From: DASUZB01 sp035535495
GTDB lineage: Bacteria; Actinomycetota; CALGFH01
Direction of reading: 5' to 3'
Assembly (NCBI GenBank): GCA_035535495.1
Contig: DATLQA010000233.1
Coordinates: 19,852 to 83,851, forward strand
DNA: 64,000 nucleotides
The translations under genes and the position numbers were made by a program. The notes beneath the pieces were generated by a model that was not told the origin of the DNA, ran no database searches, and worked only from the letters and a program-made list of their open reading frames with translations. This document shows positions 8,150 through 16,180 of the stretch, piece after piece; position 1 is the first letter of the stretch; the number at the start of each line of letters is the position of its first letter.

Positions 8150-9667
8150 TTGCCCCGGTCACCGCTCACGCTGCTCCGCCGCCTCGCTACGGCCGGCCTC
8201 GCGTTGTCACTCGCGGTCGCGATCGTGGCCGACCTCGGCCCGCCGCGGCCGTCCGCCCCCCGGCCCGGTCCCGGCACCGTCAAGGACGTGCCCCTGTCGT
8301 TCGCCACCGGGTCGGTCGCCGGCCGCCTCGGCGGCGTCGAGCCGGCCCGCCTTCAGGCCACCGCCGGCCAGCGCGGCAGCTGGACCTCCGCGCCGGTCCC
8401 GCTCAACGGCGCCCGCATGGTCGGCCTCTCCTGGCGCAACACGCCGCACGGGCCCTGGACCGTGATCGACGGTGCCGGCGTGTGGCTGCGGACCAGCACC
8501 GCGAGCGGATGGTCGGGCTGGAGCGCGGCGGAGCCGGCCGACGACGGCCCCGACCCTGGCAGCGCCGAGGACCACCAGCAGCGGGTCTTCTCCGACGCGG
8601 TCTGGCTGCCTGCCGACACCAACGCGGTGCAGGTCAGGGTGGACCTGCCCGGGTACCACACCGCCAGCGTGGAACGCCTCAACGCCCACCTGGTCTCCCC
8701 TGACCCGTCCCCGCTCGTGCCAGACCAGCCGCCACGGGGCGCGGCGGTCGCGGCGACCGCCAAGCCCGCGATCATCTCGCGCGCCCGCTGGGGTGCTGAC
8801 GAGCGCCTGCGCGGCGGCCCGCCCAGCTACGCCGACACCGTGAAGGCCGCGTTCGTCCACCACACCGCGCAGAGCAACCGCTACAGCAAGCGCGAGAGCG
8901 CCGCCCTGGTCAGGGCCGACTACCTCTACCACGTGCGCACCAGGGGCTGGAACGACATCGGCTACAACTTCCTCATCGACCGCTTCGGCCAGGTCTTCGA
9001 GGGCCGCGCCGGCGGGGTCGACCGTCCGGTGATCGGGGCGTGCACGGCCGGGTTCAACACCCGCACCAGCTGCGTGGCGCTGCTGGGCACGTTCAGCACC
9101 AGCAGGCCGCCGGCGACGAGCATGGCGGCGCTGCGTCGGCTGCTCGCCTGGAAGCTCGACCTCACCCACGTCGACCCGGCCTACACCACCGTGCTGACCA
9201 GCGCCGGCGGGTCCACCAGCCGCTACCGCCGCGGCACCAGGGTGCGCCTGCGGACCATCAGCGGGCACCGCGACACCTCGTTCACCAGCTGCCCGGGGGC
9301 CAGGGTCTACTCCAGCATCACCGGCCTCCGGGTGGCGGTCGCCGCCCTCGGCGGGCCGAAGATCTACGGCGGCGCGACCAGCGCGGCGACTGTCAACCCT
9401 GGCACCACCCGGGTCGGGCTCCCGCTCAGGTTCAACCGGACGGTGCGCTGGTGGGTCAAGGTCGCCGCGGCCGACGGGCGCGTCATGCGGCGCTGGGCCG
9501 GCATCAGCCGCGCCACCCGGATCGTCTGGGACGGCCGCGACGCCCACGGCCAGGCCGCCGTCGCCGGCCGCGCCACCTTCACCGCCACCGCCATGGTAGG
9601 TGGCCGGCGCGCCCGGCCCCTGACCGCCTCGGTGCTGGTCGGGGGGGCGACCACGACCCAGGAGTAG
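8150..9667 (+). CDS. Secreted N-acetylmuramoyl-L-alanine amidase with FlgD-Ig-like tail
   Basis: A 505-residue exported amidase that would cleave the bond between muramic acid and the stem peptide. A signal peptide spans about residues 1-30, followed by a beta-rich N-terminal domain and the PGRP/Amidase_2 domain. Likely zinc ligands are the first His of HHTAQSN near 237, the His of SGHRDTSFTSCPG near 373 and its Cys near 381. A C-terminal Ig-like domain contains IVWDGRDAHGQAAVAGRATF, the FlgD-Ig signature. The TTG start is supported by ATGGAGG 9 bases upstream. It pairs with the SpoIID-like gene just upstream. Confidence 0.88.
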   Translation: MPRSPLTLLRRLATAGLALSLAVAIVADLGPPRPSAPRPGPGTVKDVPLSFATGSVAGRLGGVEPARLQATAGQRGSWTSAPVPLNGARMVGLSWRNTPHGPWTVIDGAGVWLRTSTASGWSGWSAAEPADDGPDPGSAEDHQQRVFSDAVWLPADTNAVQVRVDLPGYHTASVERLNAHLVSPDPSPLVPDQPPRGAAVAATAKPAIISRARWGADERLRGGPPSYADTVKAAFVHHTAQSNRYSKRESAALVRADYLYHVRTRGWNDIGYNFLIDRFGQVFEGRAGGVDRPVIGACTAGFNTRTSCVALLGTFSTSRPPATSMAALRRLLAWKLDLTHVDPAYTTVLTSAGGSTSRYRRGTRVRLRTISGHRDTSFTSCPGARVYSSITGLRVAVAALGGPKIYGGATSAATVNPGTTRVGLPLRFNRTVRWWVKVAAADGRVMRRWAGISRATRIVWDGRDAHGQAAVAGRATFTATAMVGGRRARPLTASVLVGGATTTQE

Positions 9668-9691
9668 ACGGCCAGGTGAGCGCCCCGCCCG

Positions 9692-10585
9692 TCACGACGC
9701 CGGCTTGACCGCTTCCCAGGTGAGGAACTGGTAGCTGGGGAAGACCCCGTCCCGCTGCGCCAGCTGGTCGTCGGCGACCACCACCAGGTCCTCGGCCTTG
9801 GCCGCGGCGACCAGGGCGGCATGGTCGAACTCGGGGAACTCGAAGAAGCGGTCCCAGTGGGCGTCGCCCGCGACCACGCGGCGGCGGAAGTCCTCGGTGC
9901 ACAGCACCACCGCCTGGAAGCCGTGCCGGCGCAGCCGTTCGGTCAGATCCATGCCGAAGCGCCAGAAGACCGGGGTGTTGTCGCCGTGGAACTCCGGCTC
10001 CGGCGGCGGCGCCGTGGTCGCCTGCCCGACCGGCACCTGCAGCAGCATGCGGCCGCCGGGGCTGAGCACCCGGTAGATCTCGGACAGGGCGGCCTCGGTG
10101 TCGGGCACGTGCTCCAGCACGTGCGCGGTGAGCAGCACGTCGATCGAGTCGTCGGGCAGGTCGAGGCGTTGCAGGTCGAGCTTGACGCTCGCCTTGTGCG
10201 CCCGCTGGTCGTAGTCGCTGGCCAGGTAGTGCACCCGGCGCGCCATCGTGTCCCGGTAGCCGGCGCCAAGGCGCGGGCTGGTCTCCAGCACCCGCAGCCG
10301 GCGCTCAAGCGGCACGCGCTGGTACAGGCACAGGTACATGAAGCGGTCGCGGCCGACCGCCTGGCAGTTCGGGCACTGGGCGGCCTCGGAATGCGGCGCG
10401 CCGGGGAACTGCGGTCCGCGCCAGTCGCAGAGGATGCACCAGGCGCCCTCGGCGGGGATGTCCTGTGCCCTGATCGGTGCCCATGGCCGCAGCCGCGGGC
10501 CGTCGCCGCGCTGGCCGCCCAGCGCGTGCCGGGCCGAGCGGGCCAGCTCCCTGGTCTTGTTCCTGAGCGCGGTGGCGTACGACAT
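9692..10585 (-). CDS. Class I SAM-dependent methyltransferase with zinc-ribbon-like cysteines
   Basis: A 297-residue protein with a methyltransferase core: VLETSPR in place of motif I, DVLLTAHVLEHVPD as motif IV and LSPGGRMLLQVP as the following strand. Before the core, paired CxxC motifs (C50/C53 and C71/C74, CILC and CPNC) probably bind a structural zinc. This layout occurs in methyltransferases of polysaccharide loci. Substrate unknown. The ATG is preceded by CAGGAG. It lies 54 bases downstream of the GT2 gene on the same strand and may share its transcript. Confidence 0.82.
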   Translation of the reverse strand: MSYATALRNKTRELARSARHALGGQRGDGPRLRPWAPIRAQDIPAEGAWCILCDWRGPQFPGAPHSEAAQCPNCQAVGRDRFMYLCLYQRVPLERRLRVLETSPRLGAGYRDTMARRVHYLASDYDQRAHKASVKLDLQRLDLPDDSIDVLLTAHVLEHVPDTEAALSEIYRVLSPGGRMLLQVPVGQATTAPPPEPEFHGDNTPVFWRFGMDLTERLRRHGFQAVVLCTEDFRRRVVAGDAHWDRFFEFPEFDHAALVAAAKAEDLVVVADDQLAQRDGVFPSYQFLTWEAVKPAS

Positions 10586-10639
10586 GCTGCTGCTCCTGAG
10601 GGTTGGTCGCCGGTCGTTCGCTGGTCCGGCCGTCGGACG

Positions 10640-11551
10640 TCAGTCGTCGCCCGTCCGCCTGACCACCAGGTCGCCGAGCAGCGCGATGGCGGCGATGTTG
10701 ATGCCGGCCAGGCCGATCAGCACGGTGGAGCCCGCCACCCGGAACGGGTGCAGGATCAGGTCGGAGATGAGCTTCACGAAGGTGCCGCCCATCAGGGTCA
10801 GCGCCACCGGCATGAGCACGCGCAGCGGGTTGAAGTACATCACCATGCGCAGGACCTGGATGATGTAGTTGTAGGCGTCCTTGAACGGGTGGAACTTCGA
10901 GCGTCCGGCGCGCTTGAAGTAGTCGATCGGGACGTACTTGATCTGGTGCCCGTTGGACAGGAACGCCAGCGTGATGGTGGTCACGCAGGAGAACCCTGGT
11001 GGCAGCAGGCGCAGGTAGGGCTTGGCCACCTCGCGCTTGAAGGCGCGCAGCCCCGAGTTCAGGTCCGGGATCTCGGTGTTGGTGAGGTAGGAGGCGAGCC
11101 GGCGGATGAGCCACTTGGCCGGCACGCGGAAGAACTTGTAGGTGCCCGCCTCGGTCTTGCGCGCCCCGACCACCTGGTCGTAGTTCTCGTCGAGCTCGCG
11201 CACCAGGTCGGGGATGAGCTCGTTGGGGTAGGTCATGTCCGCGTCGGTCCAGACCACCACGCGGCCGCGGGCCTCGTGGGTGCCGATGCGGCGGGCGGTG
11301 CCCGAGCCCTGGTTGCGCGGGAACAGGATGGTGCGGATGCCCTGGATGGAGGAGAGGACCTCGCGGGTGCCGTCGGTGGAGCCGTCGTCAACGCAGATCA
11401 GCTCGTAGCTCATGCCGGCCTGGTCGAGCGCGGCACGGATGCGCTTGATCTCCTGCTCGACATGGTCGCGCTCGTTGTAGCAGGGCAGCACCACCGAGAC
11501 CTCGGGGACGGCCTCGACGGGCAGGGGGGAAGGAGCCGGTGCGGTGGACAC
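10640..11551 (-). CDS. GT2 polyprenyl-phosphate glycosyltransferase (DPM1/ArnC-like)
   Basis: A 303-residue GT-A glycosyltransferase of family 2. The N-terminal catalytic domain has VSVVLPCYNE, the nucleotide site DDGSTDGT, and the metal-binding DxD variant TDADMTYP. The C-terminal 70 residues form two membrane helices. This resembles dolichol/undecaprenyl-phosphate mannose or glucose synthases that load a sugar onto a lipid carrier on the cytoplasmic face. Such a product would be the donor for the GT-C-like membrane proteins in this window. The GTG start is chosen for CAGGAG upstream; a longer in-frame reading adds 25 low-complexity residues. Confidence 0.85.
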   Translation of the reverse strand: MSTAPAPSPLPVEAVPEVSVVLPCYNERDHVEQEIKRIRAALDQAGMSYELICVDDGSTDGTREVLSSIQGIRTILFPRNQGSGTARRIGTHEARGRVVVWTDADMTYPNELIPDLVRELDENYDQVVGARKTEAGTYKFFRVPAKWLIRRLASYLTNTEIPDLNSGLRAFKREVAKPYLRLLPPGFSCVTTITLAFLSNGHQIKYVPIDYFKRAGRSKFHPFKDAYNYIIQVLRMVMYFNPLRVLMPVALTLMGGTFVKLISDLILHPFRVAGSTVLIGLAGINIAAIALLGDLVVRRTGDD

Positions 11552-11646
11552 GGGACTGCACTCCTGACGACGATCGGCGGGTCTGGCGAGCTCGGACGGC
11601 GAGGGCCGGCGGCGTGGCGGGCCCAAGGTCCCGAGAACGGTCTAGG

Positions 11647-12609
11647 ATGCTACCGCACCCCCGAGCACCGCAGGTAAAGGGCAAGGAGCCGATCACGTCC
11701 ACCGCCTCAGATCCGGTACCGGCTCAGGTCGGCGCCGTGCTGGTCACCTACGAGAGCGCCGCCGACCTGCCCGGCTGCGTCGAGTCGATCACCAGCGCCG
11801 CGCCGCCTGGCGGGGTCGAGGTGGTGGTGGTCGACAACGCCTCCCGTGACGGCTCCGCCGAGGTCGCACGCGCTCTCGGCCTCAAGGTGATCGAGAACCC
11901 CGGCAACGAGGGGTACGCCAGGGCGATGAACGCCGGCGCCGCCGCCACCTCGAGCGCCTGGGTGCTGGCGCTCAACCCGGACACGCGGCTTCCACCCGGC
12001 GCGCTGGCCCACATGCTGGTCACCGGCGAGGCCGACCCGGCGGTCGGCTGCGTCGGGCCCGACCTGCGCAACCCCGACGGCACCTGGTACCCGACCGGGC
12101 GTCGCTTCCCGTCCCTGGCGGTCGGCGGCCTGCACGCCCTGCTCGCCCCGGTCTGGCCGTCCAACCCGGCCACCCGCCACTACCACATGGCCGACGCCGA
12201 CCGCCGCCACCCGGTCACGGTCGACTGGGTCTCGGGCGCCTGCATGCTGCTGCGCCGCTCCGCGTTCGAGGCGGTCGGCGGCTTCGACGGCGGCTACTTC
12301 ATGTACTTCGAGGACATGGACCTGTGCCTGCGCCTGGCACGGGCCGGCTGGCGGGTGGTGCTCGATCCCGGCGTCAGGGTCGAGCACGCCGGCGGCAACT
12401 CCACCCGCAAGGCCCCTTACCGCAAGGTCCTCAACCACCACCGCTCCACCCTGCGCTTCTACTGCCGCCGCTACGCCTCCGACCCCCGCATCGTGCTCGC
12501 CCCGGTGGTCGCGGCCGCCCTGGTCGTCCGCGCCGGTGTCTCCCTGGCGCGCACCGCCATCGTGGTCAGGTCCCAGGCCAAGGCCCTGGCCGCCGACCAC
12601 GACGGCTGA
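11647..12609 (+). CDS. GT2 glycosyltransferase, rhamnosyltransferase-like (start uncertain)
   Basis: A cytoplasmic family 2 glycosyltransferase of about 305-320 residues. It shows VGAVLVTYESA, VVVVDNASRDGS, LNPDTRLPPGAL (the DxD-type site) and the family block SGACMLLRRSAFEAVGGFDGGYFMYFEDMDLCLR with the ED acidic pair. Genes of this type next to rmlD in actinobacteria are often rhamnosyltransferases (WbbL-like), which is inferred here. The ATG used lies inside a TAGGAT -10 box. The best Shine-Dalgarno (AAGGAG at 11683) points to an ATC or ACG codon at 11692-11697, so the true start is unresolved. Confidence 0.83.
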   Translation: MLPHPRAPQVKGKEPITSTASDPVPAQVGAVLVTYESAADLPGCVESITSAAPPGGVEVVVVDNASRDGSAEVARALGLKVIENPGNEGYARAMNAGAAATSSAWVLALNPDTRLPPGALAHMLVTGEADPAVGCVGPDLRNPDGTWYPTGRRFPSLAVGGLHALLAPVWPSNPATRHYHMADADRRHPVTVDWVSGACMLLRRSAFEAVGGFDGGYFMYFEDMDLCLRLARAGWRVVLDPGVRVEHAGGNSTRKAPYRKVLNHHRSTLRFYCRRYASDPRIVLAPVVAAALVVRAGVSLARTAIVVRSQAKALAADHDG

Positions 12610-12633
12610 CCAGCTGGCACGGCGGACGGGATC

Positions 12634-13197
12634 ATGGCCGACACCGCCTTCACCACGCTGACCTCCGACCGGCTGGTGCTGCGCCGGTTCCGGCCGGAGG
12701 ACCTGGACGCGTTCGTCGCCTACCGCTCCGATCCCGAGGTCGCCCGCTACCAGGGCTGGGAGGCGCCGTATTCCCGCGCCGAGGCGACCAGGTTCCTCGC
12801 CGACCTTCAGGCCACCCACCCGGACACGCCCGACGTGTGGTACCAGATCGCGGTCGCGCTGCGGCAGACGGACCAGCTGATCGGCGACTGCGCCGCCCAC
12901 GTCGAACCCGACGACCCGCGGCAGGCCGAGATCGGCTTCACCATCGCCCCGGCCCACCAGGGCCACGGCTACGCCACCGAGGCGGTGCGCCGGCTCCTCG
13001 ACTACCTGCTCGTCGAGCGGGGCAAGCACCGCGTCCACGCGAGCTGCGACGACCGCAACACCCGCTCGGCGGCGCTGCTGGAACGGGTCGGGATGCGCCG
13101 CGAGGGCCACCTGCTGGAGAGCACCTGGGCCAAGGGCGAGTGGACCAGCGACCTGCTGTTCGCCGTCCTGCGCCGCGACTGGCCGCCCGGAGGCTGA
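12634..13197 (+). CDS. GNAT N-acetyltransferase, RimJ/RimL-like
   Basis: A 187-residue acetyl-CoA-dependent acetyltransferase. The N-terminal LTSDRLVLRRFRPEDL and the segment IGFTIAPAHQGHGYATEAV, holding the acetyl-CoA pyrophosphate loop (Q/R-x-x-G-x-G/A pattern), place it with the RimJ/RimL/YdaF group. That group acetylates ribosomal protein N-termini, antibiotics or small molecules. The motif DDRNTRSAALLERVGMRREG is also typical. The substrate is not predictable. It follows the glycosyltransferase by 24 bases and may share its transcript. Confidence 0.85.
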   Translation: MADTAFTTLTSDRLVLRRFRPEDLDAFVAYRSDPEVARYQGWEAPYSRAEATRFLADLQATHPDTPDVWYQIAVALRQTDQLIGDCAAHVEPDDPRQAEIGFTIAPAHQGHGYATEAVRRLLDYLLVERGKHRVHASCDDRNTRSAALLERVGMRREGHLLESTWAKGEWTSDLLFAVLRRDWPPGG

Positions 13198-13228
13198 CCT
13201 GCAGCCGGGGCTCGAAATCCGCCACCGG

Positions 13229-13528
13229 TTGCTGCGGACCAGGGCCGAGACGGGCACGCCCGTCCAGGCCCTGGTCCGCAGCACCGGCGACGCCAAGAGC
13301 CTGCTGGTCCGCTCTGCCACCGGCTACTGGATCCGCTTCCCAGTCGGCGACCTGGACCGCCTGCTGCTGGCCACCCGAGTCGGCGGGGAGCCGCTGGCCG
13401 CCAGGCACGGCTTCCCGCTCCGCCTGGTCGCCCCTGGCCGGCGCGGCTTCTGGTGGGTGAAGTGGGTCGACCGCGTCGAGCTGCACGACACGCCGTGGTG
13501 GTGGCAACCACCGTTCCCGGTGACCTAG
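13229..13528 (+). CDS. C-terminal remnant of a molybdopterin (SUOX/YedY-like) oxidoreductase
   Basis: A 99-residue frame whose second half, LVAPGRRGFWWVKWVDRVEL then HDTPWWWQPPFPVT, matches the conserved end of actinobacterial membrane-bound sulfite-oxidase-like molybdoenzymes. Those proteins are several hundred residues long and carry a catalytic cysteine and most cofactor contacts upstream; all of that is missing. The in-frame sequence upstream runs into the acetyltransferase gene with no sign of the rest. It is therefore probably a decayed remnant or a translocated tail, though the frame is intact. The TTG start has no clear ribosome binding site. Its TAG stop overlaps the stop of the convergent glycosyltransferase gene (shared CTAG). 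Confidence 0.6.
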   Translation: MLRTRAETGTPVQALVRSTGDAKSLLVRSATGYWIRFPVGDLDRLLLATRVGGEPLAARHGFPLRLVAPGRRGFWWVKWVDRVELHDTPWWWQPPFPVT

Positions 13529-15081
13529 GAGCCGGTCCCGGCCAGGCCGGCGCGGGTGGCGATCTCATGCCAGCGCCGACGGAAGGCGTCCTCGGAGAAG
13601 GCCTGGGCGCGCTCGACCGCGGCCGCGCCGAGGCGGCGGCAGTGGTCGGGGTCGGCGGCCAGCTCGCGGGTGCGGGCCTCCAGCTCTTCGAGCGTCGACC
13701 AGCGGTAGCCGTCGACCCCCTGGCGGACGATCTCGCGCTGGCCGGCCTGGTCGATCACCACCGGGACGCAGCCGGCCGCCATCGCCTCGACGGTGGTCAT
13801 GCCGAAGTGCTCGAACACCCACGGCTGCTGCTCGGGGTCCTCGCCGAGGCCGGTCGCCGCCCAGAAGATCGAGCTGGTGGCGAACAGCTCGTCGACCTTG
13901 GCCCTTGGCGCGTTGGGGTGGATCTCCACCGGCAGGCCGGCGGCGGCCTCGCGCAGCGCGGCCAGGTAGGGGCGCTGGGACGGCTCGCAGCCGCCGACCA
14001 CGTGCAGCGTCCAGGAGTCCAGGCCGCCGTTGCGGACCATCTGGCCGAAGGCCTGCACCTGTTCCAGCTGCTTCTTGTTGTGGCCGAGGCCGGGGGCGAA
14101 GAAGCGTCCGACCGTGAGGATCTTGCGGTCCTTGCTGCCGGGTTGGAGCTCGTGCACGCGGATCGGCGGGAACAGGACCTCGCTGTCGACCCCCCAGAGC
14201 CGCTTGATCCACGAGCGGGTGTACTCCGAGTTGGCCATCACCACCTGGTAGTGGTCGAGGAAGGACAGGTCGGTGGGGTCGCGCAGCAGCCAGGGGAACC
14301 GCTCGGCGACCCGCTGGCGCAGGTCCCGCTGGGACCCGGCCATGCGCAGGCGGCTCACCGCCACGCCCAGGTCGCGGTCGTCGCCGCCGCCCGGCTTGAA
14401 CGTCTCGGTGCGCAGCACCAGCTCGGCCGGCTGCGGCGAGGCCGGCAGGCGCACCTCGTGCCCCCGGAACCGGTCCGGCTGGGCGACCAGCCGTGCCAGC
14501 TCGCGGCCGTCCTCGTCGCGGAAGGTCAGCTCGGCCGGTCCGGGCGCACCGGGCCGGCCGAGGTCGAAGGTGAGCACCCGCTCCCCCTCGCTGCCCGGGA
14601 CCTGCAGGAGCGAGCGGTCGCTGGTCCACGCCCACGAGCGGCGCCGCCCGCCCTCAGGGGGAAACCAGCCCAGCCCGTAGCCGATGTCCGGCCGTACCTG
14701 GCGGACGTACGGGCCGGCCAGGCGGACCAGGCGCCGCCGCCACGCCGCCATGTCGTGGTCGAACGGGGTGGGGAACCAGCACAGGTAGAGGCTGTGGGCC
14801 GCCCGCGCCTTGATGCGGCTCATGTAGGAGGCGTTGACGAACAGGTCGTACTCGGACGACACCCGGGCCAGGTCGGTCTCGCCCCGGTCGGAGACCACCC
14901 GCAGCGCCACCTTGGCCAGGTCCAGTCCGAGATGGTCGGCGAGGACGTCCTTGCCGACGTCCTCGTGGCCGATGAGGTCGACCTCGTGGCCGTCCTCGGC
15001 GAGGACCTGGGCGAGCATGCTGGAGTGGCGCTCACCGCCACCCATCGAATGCAGGAACCGGTTGTAGACGGCGGCCTTCAA
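13525..15081 (-). CDS. GT4 glycosyltransferase with inserted beta domain
   Basis: A 518-residue GT-B enzyme, longer than the usual 370-400. The N-terminal domain starts LKAAVYNRFLHSMGGGERHS. The C-terminal domain has KILTVGRFF, GHNKKQLEQV, FEHFGMTTVEAMAAGCVPVV (the E-x7-E donor site) and IVRQGVDGYRWSTLEEL. Between them, roughly residues 140-250, is a beta-rich insert ending RDLGVAVSRLRMAG that has no place in the GT-B core. The TTG start is 50 bases downstream of the methyltransferase stop and follows AGGGAG; a longer reading would overlap the methyltransferase by 150 bases. Likely co-transcribed with that methyltransferase. Confidence 0.83.
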   Translation of the reverse strand: MKAAVYNRFLHSMGGGERHSSMLAQVLAEDGHEVDLIGHEDVGKDVLADHLGLDLAKVALRVVSDRGETDLARVSSEYDLFVNASYMSRIKARAAHSLYLCWFPTPFDHDMAAWRRRLVRLAGPYVRQVRPDIGYGLGWFPPEGGRRRSWAWTSDRSLLQVPGSEGERVLTFDLGRPGAPGPAELTFRDEDGRELARLVAQPDRFRGHEVRLPASPQPAELVLRTETFKPGGGDDRDLGVAVSRLRMAGSQRDLRQRVAERFPWLLRDPTDLSFLDHYQVVMANSEYTRSWIKRLWGVDSEVLFPPIRVHELQPGSKDRKILTVGRFFAPGLGHNKKQLEQVQAFGQMVRNGGLDSWTLHVVGGCEPSQRPYLAALREAAAGLPVEIHPNAPRAKVDELFATSSIFWAATGLGEDPEQQPWVFEHFGMTTVEAMAAGCVPVVIDQAGQREIVRQGVDGYRWSTLEELEARTRELAADPDHCRRLGAAAVERAQAFSEDAFRRRWHEIATRAGLAGTGS

Positions 15082-15131
15082 GCGTCGGACACTCCCTGTG
15101 GCGTGGTGGGCGTCGGCGCGGGCCGCGCCGG

Positions 15132-15983
15132 TCAGGCGTGCGCGCGCACGAAGATCTCGTTCGGCTGGTACATCCCCCATACTAGGTTGTCGTGCGCGAT
15201 CCGGAGCTCCCGCACCGCCTCCTGCGTCTCCCGCAGCCGGTCGCAGAGCACCTTGGCGACGTGGGCGAGCTGGTAGGCCCACGAAGGGTCGTGCGACTCC
15301 CGCCAGCGGCCGCGGCCGTCGTGATGCTGCAGCGCCATGGCGACCTGGCTGGTGGCGGCGTCGAGGACGTCGTCAAGTCCCGGGTGGACGATCGCCTCCG
15401 GCGCCAGGAACCCCGGCGGCGGCCCCGGATGGTTCTGCGGGTTCGGCCCTGACTCCTCGACCTCGAGGCCGGCCTCACGGCAGAGGAACTCCAGCAGCGG
15501 GGCGTCGTAGAAGCGCACGTGGGTCGGGTCCCGCCAGAAGTCGTGGGTGAGCACCGCGTAACAGGCCGGGTTGGGGGTGGCGGCCACGAACTTGCCGCCA
15601 GGCACCAGCACCTTGCGGACGCCGTCGAGCATGCGCACGACCTGCTCCGGCGTGAGGTGCTCGACGAAGTGGGCGCAGAAGACCCCGCCGAACGGCCCTG
15701 GGGTCGGGTCGGCGTGCAGGTACTCGATGGCGTCGTCGAGGAGCACGTCGAGCCCGCGGCCGCGGGCCTGCTCCACCATGCCCTCGTCCGAGTCGACGCC
15801 GACGGCCTTGATGCCCGCGTCGTGCAGCATGGTGACGAAGTCGCCGCGGCCGCAGCCAAGGTCGACCACTGGCGCCGCCTGGTCGGCGAACATCGGCACG
15901 TAGAAGCTCTGCACGGCACGCGCGTGCTCGCCGTGGGGGTCGAAGTCCATGTAGGCGTAGTAGTCGCTTTCGAGTCGGGTCAT
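15132..15983 (-). CDS. Class I SAM-dependent methyltransferase, intact paralogue
   Basis: A 283-residue methyltransferase with an intact SAM site: motif I APVVDLGCGRGDFVTMLHDA, the acidic motif II in VGVDSDEGMV, motif IV FCAHFVEHL and motif V LVPGGKFVAATPNP. The C-terminal 100 residues form a helical region shared only with the decayed copy at 2298-3104. The ATG follows a perfect AAGGAGG by 7 bases. It is divergent from the 691-residue membrane protein at 16181, the same arrangement as the other copy, and sits upstream of a GT4 gene, so it probably methylates a sugar of the same glycan. Confidence 0.87.
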   Translation of the reverse strand: MTRLESDYYAYMDFDPHGEHARAVQSFYVPMFADQAAPVVDLGCGRGDFVTMLHDAGIKAVGVDSDEGMVEQARGRGLDVLLDDAIEYLHADPTPGPFGGVFCAHFVEHLTPEQVVRMLDGVRKVLVPGGKFVAATPNPACYAVLTHDFWRDPTHVRFYDAPLLEFLCREAGLEVEESGPNPQNHPGPPPGFLAPEAIVHPGLDDVLDAATSQVAMALQHHDGRGRWRESHDPSWAYQLAHVAKVLCDRLRETQEAVRELRIAHDNLVWGMYQPNEIFVRAHA

Positions 15984-16164
15984 GGTCGACCTCCTTGCGC
16001 CGCGACCACGCTGCCGCGGTGCCGCCTCCCCCCGTACGACATGGCGCCCAGGACCGAGGGCACCCGAATGCTACCGACCGGCGCGTCCGCAGGGCGACTC
16101 CTGGGCTCGCCGGCCGGCGCCTGGCCGGCTCCAAGCGGGCCGGGGCAGGACGCCGGTGGCCGGG

Positions 16165-16170
16165 TAGACT
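16165..16170 (+). promoter_or_regulatory. -10 box TAGACT, probable leaderless promoter
   Basis: TAGACT ends 10 bases before the ATG of the membrane protein gene and no Shine-Dalgarno sequence intervenes (GCGGCGCGAC). The spacing places the transcript start at or just before the ATG. It matches the arrangement of the paralogous gene at 3978. Confidence 0.45.
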
Positions 16171-16180
16171 GCGGCGCGAC

